Below, piece by piece: positions 16,395-23,817 of a stretch of DNA of 41,332 nucleotides (within the stretch, counting starts at the first letter, position 1; every line of letters starts with the position of its first letter). The stretch spans positions 1 through 41,332 of the forward strand of contig CAIYUO010000100.1 of NCBI GenBank assembly GCA_903929425.1, given 5' to 3'. The stretch comes from an uncultured Bacteroidota bacterium. Its GTDB lineage: Bacteria > Bacteroidota > Bacteroidia > Chitinophagales > Chitinophagaceae. The position numbers and the translations under genes were made by a program. The notes under the pieces were generated by a model. The model saw only the letters and a program-made list of their open reading frames with translations, was not told the origin of the DNA and did not search any database.

Positions 16395-17744
16395 TTATGC
16401 CTCTGTTTCGCTTTCACCACCAATCCATTTCATTTTACTAGAAACGAAATAGGCAATTAATCCTAAGCTAATTACGATTAATCCGCTAATCATCATCTTT
16501 GTCCCTGTGGAATAAAATATGGCAACCCAAATGATAATGGCCAGAAATAATGGTATAGGGTAGAAAGGCATTTTCCACGGGAAATAGGATTTTCCTTTTC
16601 TTTTTACCAATAACAACAATCCAATGGCTTGTCCAATAAATTGAATTAGGATACGCATGGCTAAAATACCATCAATTACTTCTTTTAATCGGAACAATAA
16701 GCTAAACACAAATGCTATTGCGCCCAACACTAATAAGGAGCGGTGTGGGAAATTTAATTTAGGATGTACTTTGCCAAAAAAGGAAAAGAAGGACTTGTTC
16801 TGCGCTGCAGCAAAAGGAATACGACTATAACCCAAAGTGGCGGAGAAAAGGGAAGCAAATGCAACAATTAAAATAAGCACTGTTGCAATACCACCAGCAG
16901 TTGGTCCAAATAAAGTTTTTATGTAATCGCTTACAACATATTTACTGGTTGATAATACTTCAAAAGGCAGTACACTTGCCACACTAATATTCATTGATAA
17001 ATATAAAATAGCAATACCCGCGATAGAAATAAACATACTCCTTGGAATATTCTTACTTGGATTTTTTATCTCTCCACCCAAATGACAAACATTATAATAG
17101 CCTAAATAACTATAAATGGTTTTGACACTTGCAAATCCCAGGGCTGCAACAAAGCCATGTTGCAAACTAAAACCGTCGTTAATATGTTTAATGGGTTCTA
17201 AAAAATTGCCATTTGCAATGCCTCCACCAATAATCCAAAACATAGTGCCCAAAACAATGACCCATAAGAAAACCGAAATCTTTCCAATGGATTCAATTTT
17301 TCGATACAATAATAAAATTACTAAAATAACAACCGATCCACTTACTGCTTTTTCCTGCCAAAAATTAAAATGAAAAAAGTAATTAGCATATTGAGAAAAT
17401 CCAATGGCAGCAGAGGCTATAACCAAAGGTGCTTGAATCATGGTTTGCCAAACAAAAAGAAAACTCATTAGTTTGCCCCATTTTTCGCCATAACCTTCTT
17501 TTAAAAAGTGAAAGCTACCGCCGGCTCTAGGTAAGGCTGCACCTAATTGACTCCAAACCATTGCGTCTAAAAAGGAAAGTAGTGCACCTGCAATCCAGGC
17601 ATATAAAAAATAAGGGCCAGCCATGATTTGCGCCACAACACTTAATACGACAAATGGACCAATGCCCACCATGTCAATCATATTAATTGCGGTTGCATGT
17701 AAAAGGCTTAATTTGCGTTCTAAATTGGGTTGTTTGTCATTCAT
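16395..17744 (-). CDS. APC-family amino acid permease
   Basis: From the ATG at 17744 the product is 449 residues with about 12 hydrophobic segments. The first helix carries the APC-superfamily helix-1 pattern (NMIDMVGIGPFVVLS), followed by conserved LDAMVWSQLGAALPRAGGSFHFL, which is the APC substrate-site and helix-3 region. FGYSRIPFAAAQ-like LGYSRIPFAAAQNK is also typical. Amino acid uptake or exchange is the family function; substrate is not predictable. An upstream start at 17801 would add 19 residues and overlap the divergent alpha-amylase gene, so the internal ATG is preferred. The 47 nt between the two divergent genes must hold both promoters. Confidence 0.88.
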   Translation of the reverse strand: MNDKQPNLERKLSLLHATAINMIDMVGIGPFVVLSVVAQIMAGPYFLYAWIAGALLSFLDAMVWSQLGAALPRAGGSFHFLKEGYGEKWGKLMSFLFVWQTMIQAPLVIASAAIGFSQYANYFFHFNFWQEKAVSGSVVILVILLLYRKIESIGKISVFLWVIVLGTMFWIIGGGIANGNFLEPIKHINDGFSLQHGFVAALGFASVKTIYSYLGYYNVCHLGGEIKNPSKNIPRSMFISIAGIAILYLSMNISVASVLPFEVLSTSKYVVSDYIKTLFGPTAGGIATVLILIVAFASLFSATLGYSRIPFAAAQNKSFFSFFGKVHPKLNFPHRSLLVLGAIAFVFSLLFRLKEVIDGILAMRILIQFIGQAIGLLLLVKRKGKSYFPWKMPFYPIPLFLAIIIWVAIFYSTGTKMMISGLIVISLGLIAYFVSSKMKWIGGESETEA

Positions 17745-17791
17745 AGTAATGTACAAGATAATAAAATTAGGGTAAAAAAAAGCGCAGAAAA

Positions 17792-19057
17792 ATGGATTCA
17801 ATTTTCAATATGGTTAGTTGGGCAAAGAACGCCACTATTTATGAAGTGAATGTTAGGCAATACACGGTAGAAGGAACTTTTAATGCCTTTCAAAAACATT
17901 TACCGAGACTAAAAGATATGGGTGTTGATATATTATGGTTTATGCCTATTACGACCATTAGTGAAAAAGTAAGAAAAGGAACTTTGGGAAGCTATTATGC
18001 TTGTAGCAGCTACACAAAAATTAATCATGAATTTGGCACTGTAAATGATTTTGCCAATTTAGTGAACGAGGCACACGCGTTGGGTATGAAAGTAATTATT
18101 GACTGGGTATCAAATCATACAGGACGTCAACATGAGTGGATGGAATTACATCCTGAATGGTTTGCACGCAATGCACAAGGTGAATTTACGGAACGCAATG
18201 GTTGGGATGATGTTGTTGATTTAAACTTTAACAATACCGATATGCGAAAGGCCTTAATTGGTGCTATGCAATATTGGGTGCGTGATTTAAAGATAGACGG
18301 ATTTAGATGTGATATGGCGCACTTAGTGCCATTGGATTTTTGGAGAGAGGCGCGTGAAGCTGTTGAAACCATTCAACCCCTTTATTGGTTGGCTGAATGT
18401 GAGGAGGTGAATTATCATCAAGTTTTTGATACCAGTTATGCTTGGGCTTTAATGCATGTTTCTGAAAAATTAGCAAAGGGGGAAGTGGGTATCCATGAGG
18501 TTTACAATGTGTTACATAACTATTCACAATATCCTGCAGGAGCGTCTAAACTATTATTTACATCCAATCATGACGAGAATAGTTGGAATGGAACGGAGTA
18601 TGAAAAGTATGGTGCAGCAACAAAGGCATGGGCGATATTTACACAAACTTGGAAAGGCATTCCTTTAATATATAGTGGTCAGGAACTTCCTAATAAAAAA
18701 CGCTTACAATTTTTTGATAAGGATCAAATTGATTGGTCAATAGAACAACCAGCCTTACATGAGTTTTATAAAACATTAAGCACCCTTCGAAAAACACATA
18801 CAGCTATAGTAAGTGGTGAGAACTTTAATTTACCAGTGCAAACGGACGGTGTGATGGCTTATTTAAGACAGGATGAACAGTCCTCCATATTTGTGTTGTT
18901 GAATTTATCCAACCATCATCATAAGGTGGAAATCAGCCATGAAAAGCTACATGGTGTATTCAAAAATGTATTTTCAGGTATGGTATTCAATTTTAATCAT
19001 AGTGTTCCATTTGAATTAATGCCTGGGGATTATTTTGTTTATGTGAAGGAAGGGTAG
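17792..19057 (+). CDS. Cytosolic GH13 alpha-amylase-family glycosidase
   Basis: A 421-residue (beta/alpha)8 enzyme with all four GH13 regions: region I VIIDWVSNHTG, region II GFRCDMAH with nucleophile Asp174, region III WLAECEE with acid/base Glu202, and region IV FTSNHDENSWNGT with transition-state Asp261. It has no signal peptide and no extra carbohydrate-binding domain, only a short beta C-terminal domain. That fits an intracellular enzyme acting on maltodextrins, glycogen or trehalose-type sugars. The exact subfamily is not determined. It is divergent from the permease and is the last ordinary gene before the accessory island. Confidence 0.92.
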   Translation: MDSIFNMVSWAKNATIYEVNVRQYTVEGTFNAFQKHLPRLKDMGVDILWFMPITTISEKVRKGTLGSYYACSSYTKINHEFGTVNDFANLVNEAHALGMKVIIDWVSNHTGRQHEWMELHPEWFARNAQGEFTERNGWDDVVDLNFNNTDMRKALIGAMQYWVRDLKIDGFRCDMAHLVPLDFWREAREAVETIQPLYWLAECEEVNYHQVFDTSYAWALMHVSEKLAKGEVGIHEVYNVLHNYSQYPAGASKLLFTSNHDENSWNGTEYEKYGAATKAWAIFTQTWKGIPLIYSGQELPNKKRLQFFDKDQIDWSIEQPALHEFYKTLSTLRKTHTAIVSGENFNLPVQTDGVMAYLRQDEQSSIFVLLNLSNHHHKVEISHEKLHGVFKNVFSGMVFNFNHSVPFELMPGDYFVYVKEG

Positions 19058-19085
19058 AAGAAGAATTAATATCTACTATTTTATT

Positions 19086-19529
19086 TTAATTAGTTGTTGT
19101 TTCAATAATTACTTTACCGTTTATAACCTTGACATTTGTAGTGGTATTATTTCCGCTAACATTTATGGTCACTCCATTAACTGTAATTGTACTACTAGTT
19201 TTTGTTGAATTGTAGTAAGTGGAAGATTTTTGCGTCGACTGCTTTACTGTACTTGTATTTTACCTAGTGTTAGTTTTATTAGTCGCAGCTTTGTTAGCAT
19301 TTGTTGTACTTTGTTCTTTTTTGAAATGTATTAAGTATTTAGCATTATAAGCGCTTCTCTTAATTGGGTCCGACAAAGTATTATTTGCCTCATTAATATT
19401 TTTAAACTGTTCCATGCCAGTAGGATTAATATCAGGGTGGTACTTTTTAGATAAGGTTCGGTATGCTTTTTTAATGACGTCGTTGGAAGCATTAAAAGGA
19501 ATTTCAAGTATTTTATAGTAGTCTTTCAT
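19086..19529 (-). pseudogene. J-domain gene interrupted by an in-frame TAA
   Basis: The first 89 codons (19529 to 19263) encode a J domain: [29 protein letters not shown] with the HPD triad in YHPDINPTG and [18 protein letters not shown] domains stimulate the ATPase of Hsp70. A TAA at 19260-19262 follows a Thr/Asn/Lys linker. The same frame then stays open for 57 more codons (NTSTVKQSTQKSSTYYN, then STITVNGVTINVSGNN and VKVINGKVIIE) to a TAA at 19086. The downstream part looks coding: an alternating hydrophobic/polar beta pattern continuing the Asn/Thr-rich linker. Either a nonsense mutation split a ~147-residue protein, or the stop is read through, or it is a sequencing error. A functional 89-residue J protein remains possible. 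Confidence 0.7.
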
Positions 19530-19545
19530 AAATTTAGTTTGATGG

Positions 19546-20058
19546 TTATTCTAAAATGCCCTTTTCTTTTAAGTGCTTGATGCAAGCATCTAAATTGGTT
19601 TTGGCAAAGGCCCTTGCTGCAATTTCAAGTGGGCAGTTTTCATAACCAGTTGTTTTCAAATACTTACTATAATTTTTATAATCAGGGTTTGTGAGGTCGT
19701 CAAAATAATGTTTAAGTTCATGTAACATACTGTCAACCATTTCTAAAATGCGGGTTGTTTCATTTTCTGCAGTATGCGCATTAACATAAATTTTGATCAG
19801 TCTTTTTCCAGAGGTATAGCAACCTAATCTAGTCTTATGTTTATAATAGGACACTTCGAATTTTGGGTAATACTTTATATTCAGTTCATGAAACATGGGT
19901 CTTGCGAAATACAAGACTTCCTGAAATAATTTCGGGTAAGTACTTTTTAAGGTTAGTTTGCTTGCTTTATAATCCTTGATGATTTCATAAACCAATTTAT
20001 ATAAGCAAAAGGCAATCCAGCAAATGCATAAAAATATTTTAAACTCCCTTGTCAACAT
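19546..20058 (-). CDS. Membrane-anchored HExxH (zincin-like) protein
   Basis: A 170-residue protein not recognised as a named family. The N-terminus has one hydrophobic segment (about residues 7-26, [19 protein letters not shown]), so it is probably membrane-anchored with the bulk in the cytoplasm or periplasm (orientation not clear). It carries HExxH at 113-117 (HELKH) and a Glu at 145 in [11 protein letters not shown], 28 residues after the motif. This is the layout of a gluzincin-type zinc site: two His, a catalytic Glu, and a third Glu ligand. Peptidase activity is inference. It is 16 nt upstream of the J-domain gene and has the shared 19-bp palindrome and a -7-like box just before it, leaving only 14 nt between box and ATG. 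Confidence 0.75.
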   Translation of the reverse strand: MLTREFKIFLCICWIAFCLYKLVYEIIKDYKASKLTLKSTYPKLFQEVLYFARPMFHELNIKYYPKFEVSYYKHKTRLGCYTSGKRLIKIYVNAHTAENETTRILEMVDSMLHELKHYFDDLTNPDYKNYSKYLKTTGYENCPLEIAARAFAKTNLDACIKHLKEKGILE

Positions 20059-20072
20059 CTGTAATTTTTTGA

Positions 20073-20108
20073 CAATATTAAAGGAGCCTTGTCCAGTCTA
20101 TTCGGACA
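20073..20108 (-). promoter_or_regulatory. 19-bp palindromic operator plus -7-like box (copy 1)
   Basis: On the minus strand TGTCCGAATAGACTGGACA (20108 to 20090) has 5-bp inverted arms (TGTCC/GGACA) around 9 nt. It is followed after 9 nt by TAATATTG (20080-20073), one mismatch from TAnnTTTG. It differs by one base from the site at 31855-31873 and has the same spacing to its -7 box. It lies in the 67-nt gap upstream of the membrane HExxH gene. No TTTG -33 box is present, so an activator or a different holoenzyme contact is likely. Confidence 0.7.
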
Positions 20109-20125
20109 TTGAAGTTAATGCTAAA

Positions 20126-20587
20126 TTAAATACTGTAAAAAGAAGCCTCGTTGACAAATATCAAATCCTTTCTATCATTAAAAGCTTTATCTATATGGTC
20201 CTTTAACACTAATGTATTTGGCCACGTGGAATCATCGATTATGATAACAATATGGGTAGCTTTTAAATATTTCTCATTTGATTCGATAATATCATCTATA
20301 ATTTCATTTAAAGTAATGTTTATATCCTTGTTTTTTATAGCGTCATAAGTTGGGATAAGGGTAAGTTTATATCTAGGGTATAAACAACCTGTTCTTTTAT
20401 TGTAATTTACCAAATCACATAATTTGCCAATTTCAGCAATATCCATATTGCAGTTTTTGTATAATAAATGGCTACATATTGCACCTTTTTTTATTGCCGG
20501 ACAAACAATATGAACGTTATTGCTAGGAAAATTCAAAACTTCACTTATTTTATAGATATCTTCTGACTGGAATAATGTTGACTTCAT
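20126..20587 (-). CDS. Hypothetical protein
   Basis: From the ATG at 20587 the product is 153 residues (163 if the ATG at 20617, inside the upstream gene, is used). I do not recognise it. Visible features: no signal peptide or membrane helix; a block VHIVCPAIKKGAICSHLLYK with three or four cysteines nearby (CPA, ICS, NCN, LCD, GCL), which could bind a metal; and a C-terminal strand THIVIIIDDSTWPN that looks like a Rossmann-type beta strand ending in two Asp. The inner start falls 4 nt after the upstream stop, so the two genes are translationally coupled. The shared palindrome lies between this gene and the next. Confidence 0.7.
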   Translation of the reverse strand: MKSTLFQSEDIYKISEVLNFPSNNVHIVCPAIKKGAICSHLLYKNCNMDIAEIGKLCDLVNYNKRTGCLYPRYKLTLIPTYDAIKNKDINITLNEIIDDIIESNEKYLKATHIVIIIDDSTWPNTLVLKDHIDKAFNDRKDLIFVNEASFYSI

Positions 20588-20591
20588 TTTA

Positions 20592-21497
20592 TTATTTTTT
20601 TGCAAAAAACTTTTCATTTACTTCTTCTGTAAATCTCTCAAATTCTAGTTTAGCATTTTCTAAACCAAAAAACACTTTTTCATATTCAGCCACTAACTGT
20701 TGTTGATCATATAAATTTTCCGATATATTAAATTCAATTTTTTCAAGTTCTTTAACAGTAATAATATTCATTAAGGATTTTGAAATTTCTTCAATGACTT
20801 CATTTTTTATTTTAAAGCTTATTTTACTTTCTTTATCCTTATCTAAAATAAAAGCAAAATGTTTTCCGTCCTGTATTTTCAAGGAGCCTCCATTTTTATT
20901 AACTATGGTTACTTTTTCACCAACCTCGAATTTTTTAAATTTCAAAGTGTGACCTTCTTTTAATCTAACATTGGAAATTGTTGAATAATCTTGTTTTTTT
21001 CTTAATTTTCTAGCTAAAGCGTCAATAATAAGATCAATATATTTGGAATCGTAATTTTGTGTATTCTCTTTAGGACGTAGATATATAAATTGTTGAGTTG
21101 CTACAAAATGTTCTACTTGAGTATCCAGCTCCATTGCTTTTCTCATTGAAATTATCCTAGTGTTTCCTCTATTAGTAATAATATAATCTGTTTCTCTAAG
21201 TAAAAAGCGACTTGGAATATTCAATTTTTCTATATCTGGTCTAAATTTTATTTCTCTTCTAGACCTGAACAAATCTATTTTTTTTTCATTCTCAATTAGT
21301 TCGTCTTTATGCTTAATTGTATTGTCAAATTCATTAATTGAGCTTAATCGAAGCAGAAAAGCAGGAGAGTCTATTCCTTCGACGACTGTATTATATTTAT
21401 CCTCAGTTAATCCAACGAAAATATCAAAGAGTTCAAAAAGGTTCTTTTTTGTGTCTAATCCTGAAATAAAGAAAAAAAACATATGCGTATTTTCCAT
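20592..21497 (-). CDS. HsdS-like / unknown 301-residue protein
   Basis: First gene of the leftward operon. The middle section (about residues 95-185) resembles a target-recognition domain of type I restriction specificity subunits: RFLLRETDYIITNRGNTRII followed by ATQQFIYLRPK and SKYIDLIIDALARKLRKK, matching the usual order (strand 'gDilitr.G', then 'fivlrp', then helix). The C-terminal ~60 residues are helical and charged, like the HsdS spacer or an oligomerisation helix. There is no hsdM or hsdR nearby, so if the resemblance is real it is an orphan DNA-binding module. The similarity is from memory and weak. It is divergent from the caspase-like gene across a 132-nt AT-rich region. Confidence 0.6.
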   Translation of the reverse strand: MENTHMFFFFISGLDTKKNLFELFDIFVGLTEDKYNTVVEGIDSPAFLLRLSSINEFDNTIKHKDELIENEKKIDLFRSRREIKFRPDIEKLNIPSRFLLRETDYIITNRGNTRIISMRKAMELDTQVEHFVATQQFIYLRPKENTQNYDSKYIDLIIDALARKLRKKQDYSTISNVRLKEGHTLKFKKFEVGEKVTIVNKNGGSLKIQDGKHFAFILDKDKESKISFKIKNEVIEEISKSLMNIITVKELEKIEFNISENLYDQQQLVAEYEKVFFGLENAKLEFERFTEEVNEKFFAKK

Positions 21498-21545
21498 AAA
21501 ATTACTTATAAATCAATTACTTAACAAGTTTATTAACAAAAATAG

Positions 21546-21587
21546 TAAAAATACAAATAAAAAAAATAAACAAAATTTGTATTTTTA
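21546..21587. repeat. 13-bp perfect inverted repeat in the divergent promoter region
   Basis: TAAAAATACAAAT (21546-21558) and ATTTGTATTTTTA (21575-21587) are perfect inverted arms with a 16-nt spacer. Each arm contains a TTTG on one strand, at the right place to serve as a -33 box for the leftward operon (with TAAACTTG at 21532-21525, minus strand) and for the rightward operon. It could be an operator controlling both directions or symmetric promoter elements. The region is very AT-rich, so chance contributes. Confidence 0.45.
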
Positions 21588-21606
21588 TAAAAATTCATTT
21601 ACTTTG
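21576..21606 (+). promoter_or_regulatory. Promoter of the rightward SbcCD-containing operon
   Basis: TTTG at 21576-21579, a 19-nt spacer, then TTACTTTG at 21599-21606 (one mismatch to TAnnTTTG). It lies 23 nt before the ATG at 21630. The -33 box is inside the right arm of the 13-bp inverted repeat. Confidence 0.6.
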
Positions 21607-21629
21607 CACTTATAAACAACTAATGACCT

Positions 21630-22187
21630 ATGAAACACCTTGCATTACACCCAACTGACACAAGTACTACGTTCCTTGAGCCTATTTATAAGGACATTCC
21701 AAATGTGACCGTAATTACAGGTGGGTTGACTAAAGAACAAGTAATTAAAGAAATTGAAGCACATGATCACATATTAATGTTGGGTCATGGAAGCCCAGCA
21801 GGTTTATTTGCAATTGGACAATATCCAGGCTTAGGCTATACAAGTTATATTATTGACAATGGTATGGCTGAATTACTAAACACTAAAAAGCAGGTAACTA
21901 CCATTTGGTGTTATGCGCAGCAATATGTGGAATCAAATACTTTAGGACGAACATATTATAGTGATATGTTTTGTTCAGAGACCTTGGAATGCAAAATGAT
22001 GGGTTTTGATGCAACTCAAGAACAAGTGGAGGAGTCAAATTGGTGTTTTTCTACCAATTTAGGAGCACATATTTTAAAAACACCTGCTGAAATTCATGCT
22101 GCCATGCAGGATGGTGCTTATGCTAAATTAGCAAAAGTCAATCCTGTAGCAAATTATAATTTTCAACGTCTTGGATTTAAATATTAA
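21630..22187 (+). CDS. Conserved Bacteroidota protein, putative caspase-like fold
   Basis: The 185-residue protein begins MKHLALHPTDTSTTFLEPIY. A hydrophobic strand ends in a His-Gly (DHILMLGHGSPAGLF, His53) and a later strand ends in Cys (VTTIWCYAQQYVE, Cys94). This strand-HG ... strand-C arrangement is the catalytic dyad layout of clan CD proteases (caspases, CHAT, metacaspases). I recall similar uncharacterised proteins in Bacteroides and Flavobacterium that keep LGHGSP and IWC, but cannot check. No signal peptide. If active it would be a small single-domain cysteine peptidase; a non-enzymatic role is also possible. It is the first gene of the rightward operon. Confidence 0.75.
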   Translation: MKHLALHPTDTSTTFLEPIYKDIPNVTVITGGLTKEQVIKEIEAHDHILMLGHGSPAGLFAIGQYPGLGYTSYIIDNGMAELLNTKKQVTTIWCYAQQYVESNTLGRTYYSDMFCSETLECKMMGFDATQEQVEESNWCFSTNLGAHILKTPAEIHAAMQDGAYAKLAKVNPVANYNFQRLGFKY

Positions 22188-22270
22188 ATAATACAATTGA
22201 GAAGCAAGTCCAGATAGATTGGATTCTAATTAATGACATTGCAGGCTCAATGGGAAGAATAAAAAATTAT

Positions 22271-23158
22271 ATGAAAACAATTACAACCAATACCATTATG
22301 AACTCAATACTAAATAGCATTTCAAGTGAATATGCATTGGATCCAAATTCTAAATCTACTGGCTTTCAAAGCTTAGATAATGTCATTGGTGGATGGAAAA
22401 TTGGAGTAAGTGTTATTTCTGCAAGACCAAGTATGGGTTTAACTGCTTTCGCTTTAAATCAAGTAAGTCAACAATTGGCTAGTTTAAAGGAAAATGAAGT
22501 TGTGATTTATGTTGCTGATAAAGAGAGTTCAACTGCTTTAATGCATAGAATGTTGTCTATCGCTTCTCAAATTGATTTATCTATCATCCAAAACGGGAAA
22601 TTAAATAAGGAGGAGTATGAAAAAGTAAAATCACATCCTTTAACTAGACAATTAAAAGACAATAAGGTTGTGTTTTTAAATACCAATACACCAACGGTAT
22701 ATGCTATTCGAAATCTGGTTCATTCCTTAAAAAAAGAAGGCAATAAAGTATCGATGGTTATTGTTGATTCATTACAGTCAATGGTAGACAGAGTTAGATT
22801 TAGAAACCAAGATGCGGAACAAGTGATGTTGGATTTAAACTTATTGTCAGAGGAGTATGAATTTCCAGTACTATGCACCATGCCTTTAGGAAGATCCATT
22901 GAATTCAGAGATTCAAAATACCCAAGATTAACTGATTTGGATGCGAAAATGGTGAATGTGGCAAGTAGTGTCATGTTTTTATTAAGACCTGATTATTATG
23001 AATTATTTGATGCTGCAGATGACAATGTGAGTGAGATGCATTTGATTATTGCTAAAAATGAAGGCCCATTGGATACCTTAAGTTTAGGTATGAACAGAAA
23101 AAATTTATCCATTACTGAGGCTAAACTTAATTCTTTAATGAACAACACAAATTTGTAA
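22271..23158 (+). CDS. DnaB-like RecA-fold ATPase with degenerate active site
   Basis: From the ATG at 22271 (295 residues; 302 from 22250) this matches the C-terminal RecA domain of DnaB-type helicases in order: STGFQSLDNVIGGWKIG, SARPSMGLTAFALN, LMHRMLS, VIVDSLQSM (Walker B), then IEFRDSKYPRLTDLDAK...ASSVMFLLRPDYYE and LIIAKNEGP. The N-terminal primase-interacting domain is missing. Key residues are changed: the Walker A lysine is Leu57 (GKT to GLT), the SLEM catalytic Glu position reads Lys, and the arginine finger in KQRNGP is lost (KNEGP). It therefore probably does not hydrolyse ATP or unwind DNA, but may still bind DNA or the replicative helicase. It precedes SbcDC in the same operon. 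Confidence 0.85.
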   Translation: MKTITTNTIMNSILNSISSEYALDPNSKSTGFQSLDNVIGGWKIGVSVISARPSMGLTAFALNQVSQQLASLKENEVVIYVADKESSTALMHRMLSIASQIDLSIIQNGKLNKEEYEKVKSHPLTRQLKDNKVVFLNTNTPTVYAIRNLVHSLKKEGNKVSMVIVDSLQSMVDRVRFRNQDAEQVMLDLNLLSEEYEFPVLCTMPLGRSIEFRDSKYPRLTDLDAKMVNVASSVMFLLRPDYYELFDAADDNVSEMHLIIAKNEGPLDTLSLGMNRKNLSITEAKLNSLMNNTNL

Positions 23159-23178
23159 AAAATAAAACAACATAAATT

Positions 23179-23775
23179 ATGAACAACAAATTATTAGCGG
23201 AGAGAGTAACGGTTTTACACAATATTTTATCAACAACCGTTGAGCATTACTTTAGCCCAGAAATTAATGAAGGGCAAAGAGGTTTGTACGAGACAATTTT
23301 AGGCGCAGCGATTTGGTATTTACCAAGTGGGGATGAATTATTTAGTGGTAAAATTAGTTATGAAGCAATTGAGAGTTTAAAAAAAGATCCAGCAACAACA
23401 AAGTTAGTTGAGGAGCATTCTTTTCCTAGAAAAGTGGGAGGTAAATATTTGTATGAGCTTTATCGTCATCATAAAGGTGCTTTTACTGAAACTGACTTAA
23501 TTGAAATCTATAAGAAAACGCTAGGCAAATTTAATTTAGTATTAAAATCAGAAAATGATAAGTTGAAAAAATGGCAAAAGTTTAAAAATTCAGGGTTGAC
23601 TGATGATGTCTTTTTAGAAACAGCGTCCAAAATTGAAGATTTTGCTTATGGTAAGGCAGATATTAGCTTAACTGAATTCTCTGCTGTAAAGTATAAGGAG
23701 TTTAAACAGTATAAGGCCAAATTAGGAAGAAAGAACTCCAAATTAGACAAGAGCAGTTTGACTTTTGTAGTATAA
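23179..23775 (+). CDS. Hypothetical protein, operon partner of the DnaB-like ATPase
   Basis: A 198-residue soluble protein, not recognised. It has an N-terminal helical region (LLAERVTVLHNILSTTVEHYF), a block LVEEHSFPRKVGGKYLYELYRH with His-Pro-Arg-Lys character that might be a nucleic-acid contact or a nuclease-like site, and a strongly basic C-terminus (KQYKAKLGRKNSKLDK). No signal peptide or membrane helix. It follows the DnaB-like gene by 20 nt and precedes sbcD by 42 nt, so it is within the same transcript. Function unknown; DNA binding is a weak inference from charge. Confidence 0.75.
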   Translation: MNNKLLAERVTVLHNILSTTVEHYFSPEINEGQRGLYETILGAAIWYLPSGDELFSGKISYEAIESLKKDPATTKLVEEHSFPRKVGGKYLYELYRHHKGAFTETDLIEIYKKTLGKFNLVLKSENDKLKKWQKFKNSGLTDDVFLETASKIEDFAYGKADISLTEFSAVKYKEFKQYKAKLGRKNSKLDKSSLTFVV

Positions 23776-23817
23776 TACGTAAATTGAACATCCCCCCACA
23801 ACTTGAAATAATACCCT

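Noticed and set aside
20592..23158. The HsdS-like and DnaB-like genes as part of a complete restriction system or prophage
   Set aside because: No methylase, restriction subunit, integrase, capsid or terminase gene is present in the window.
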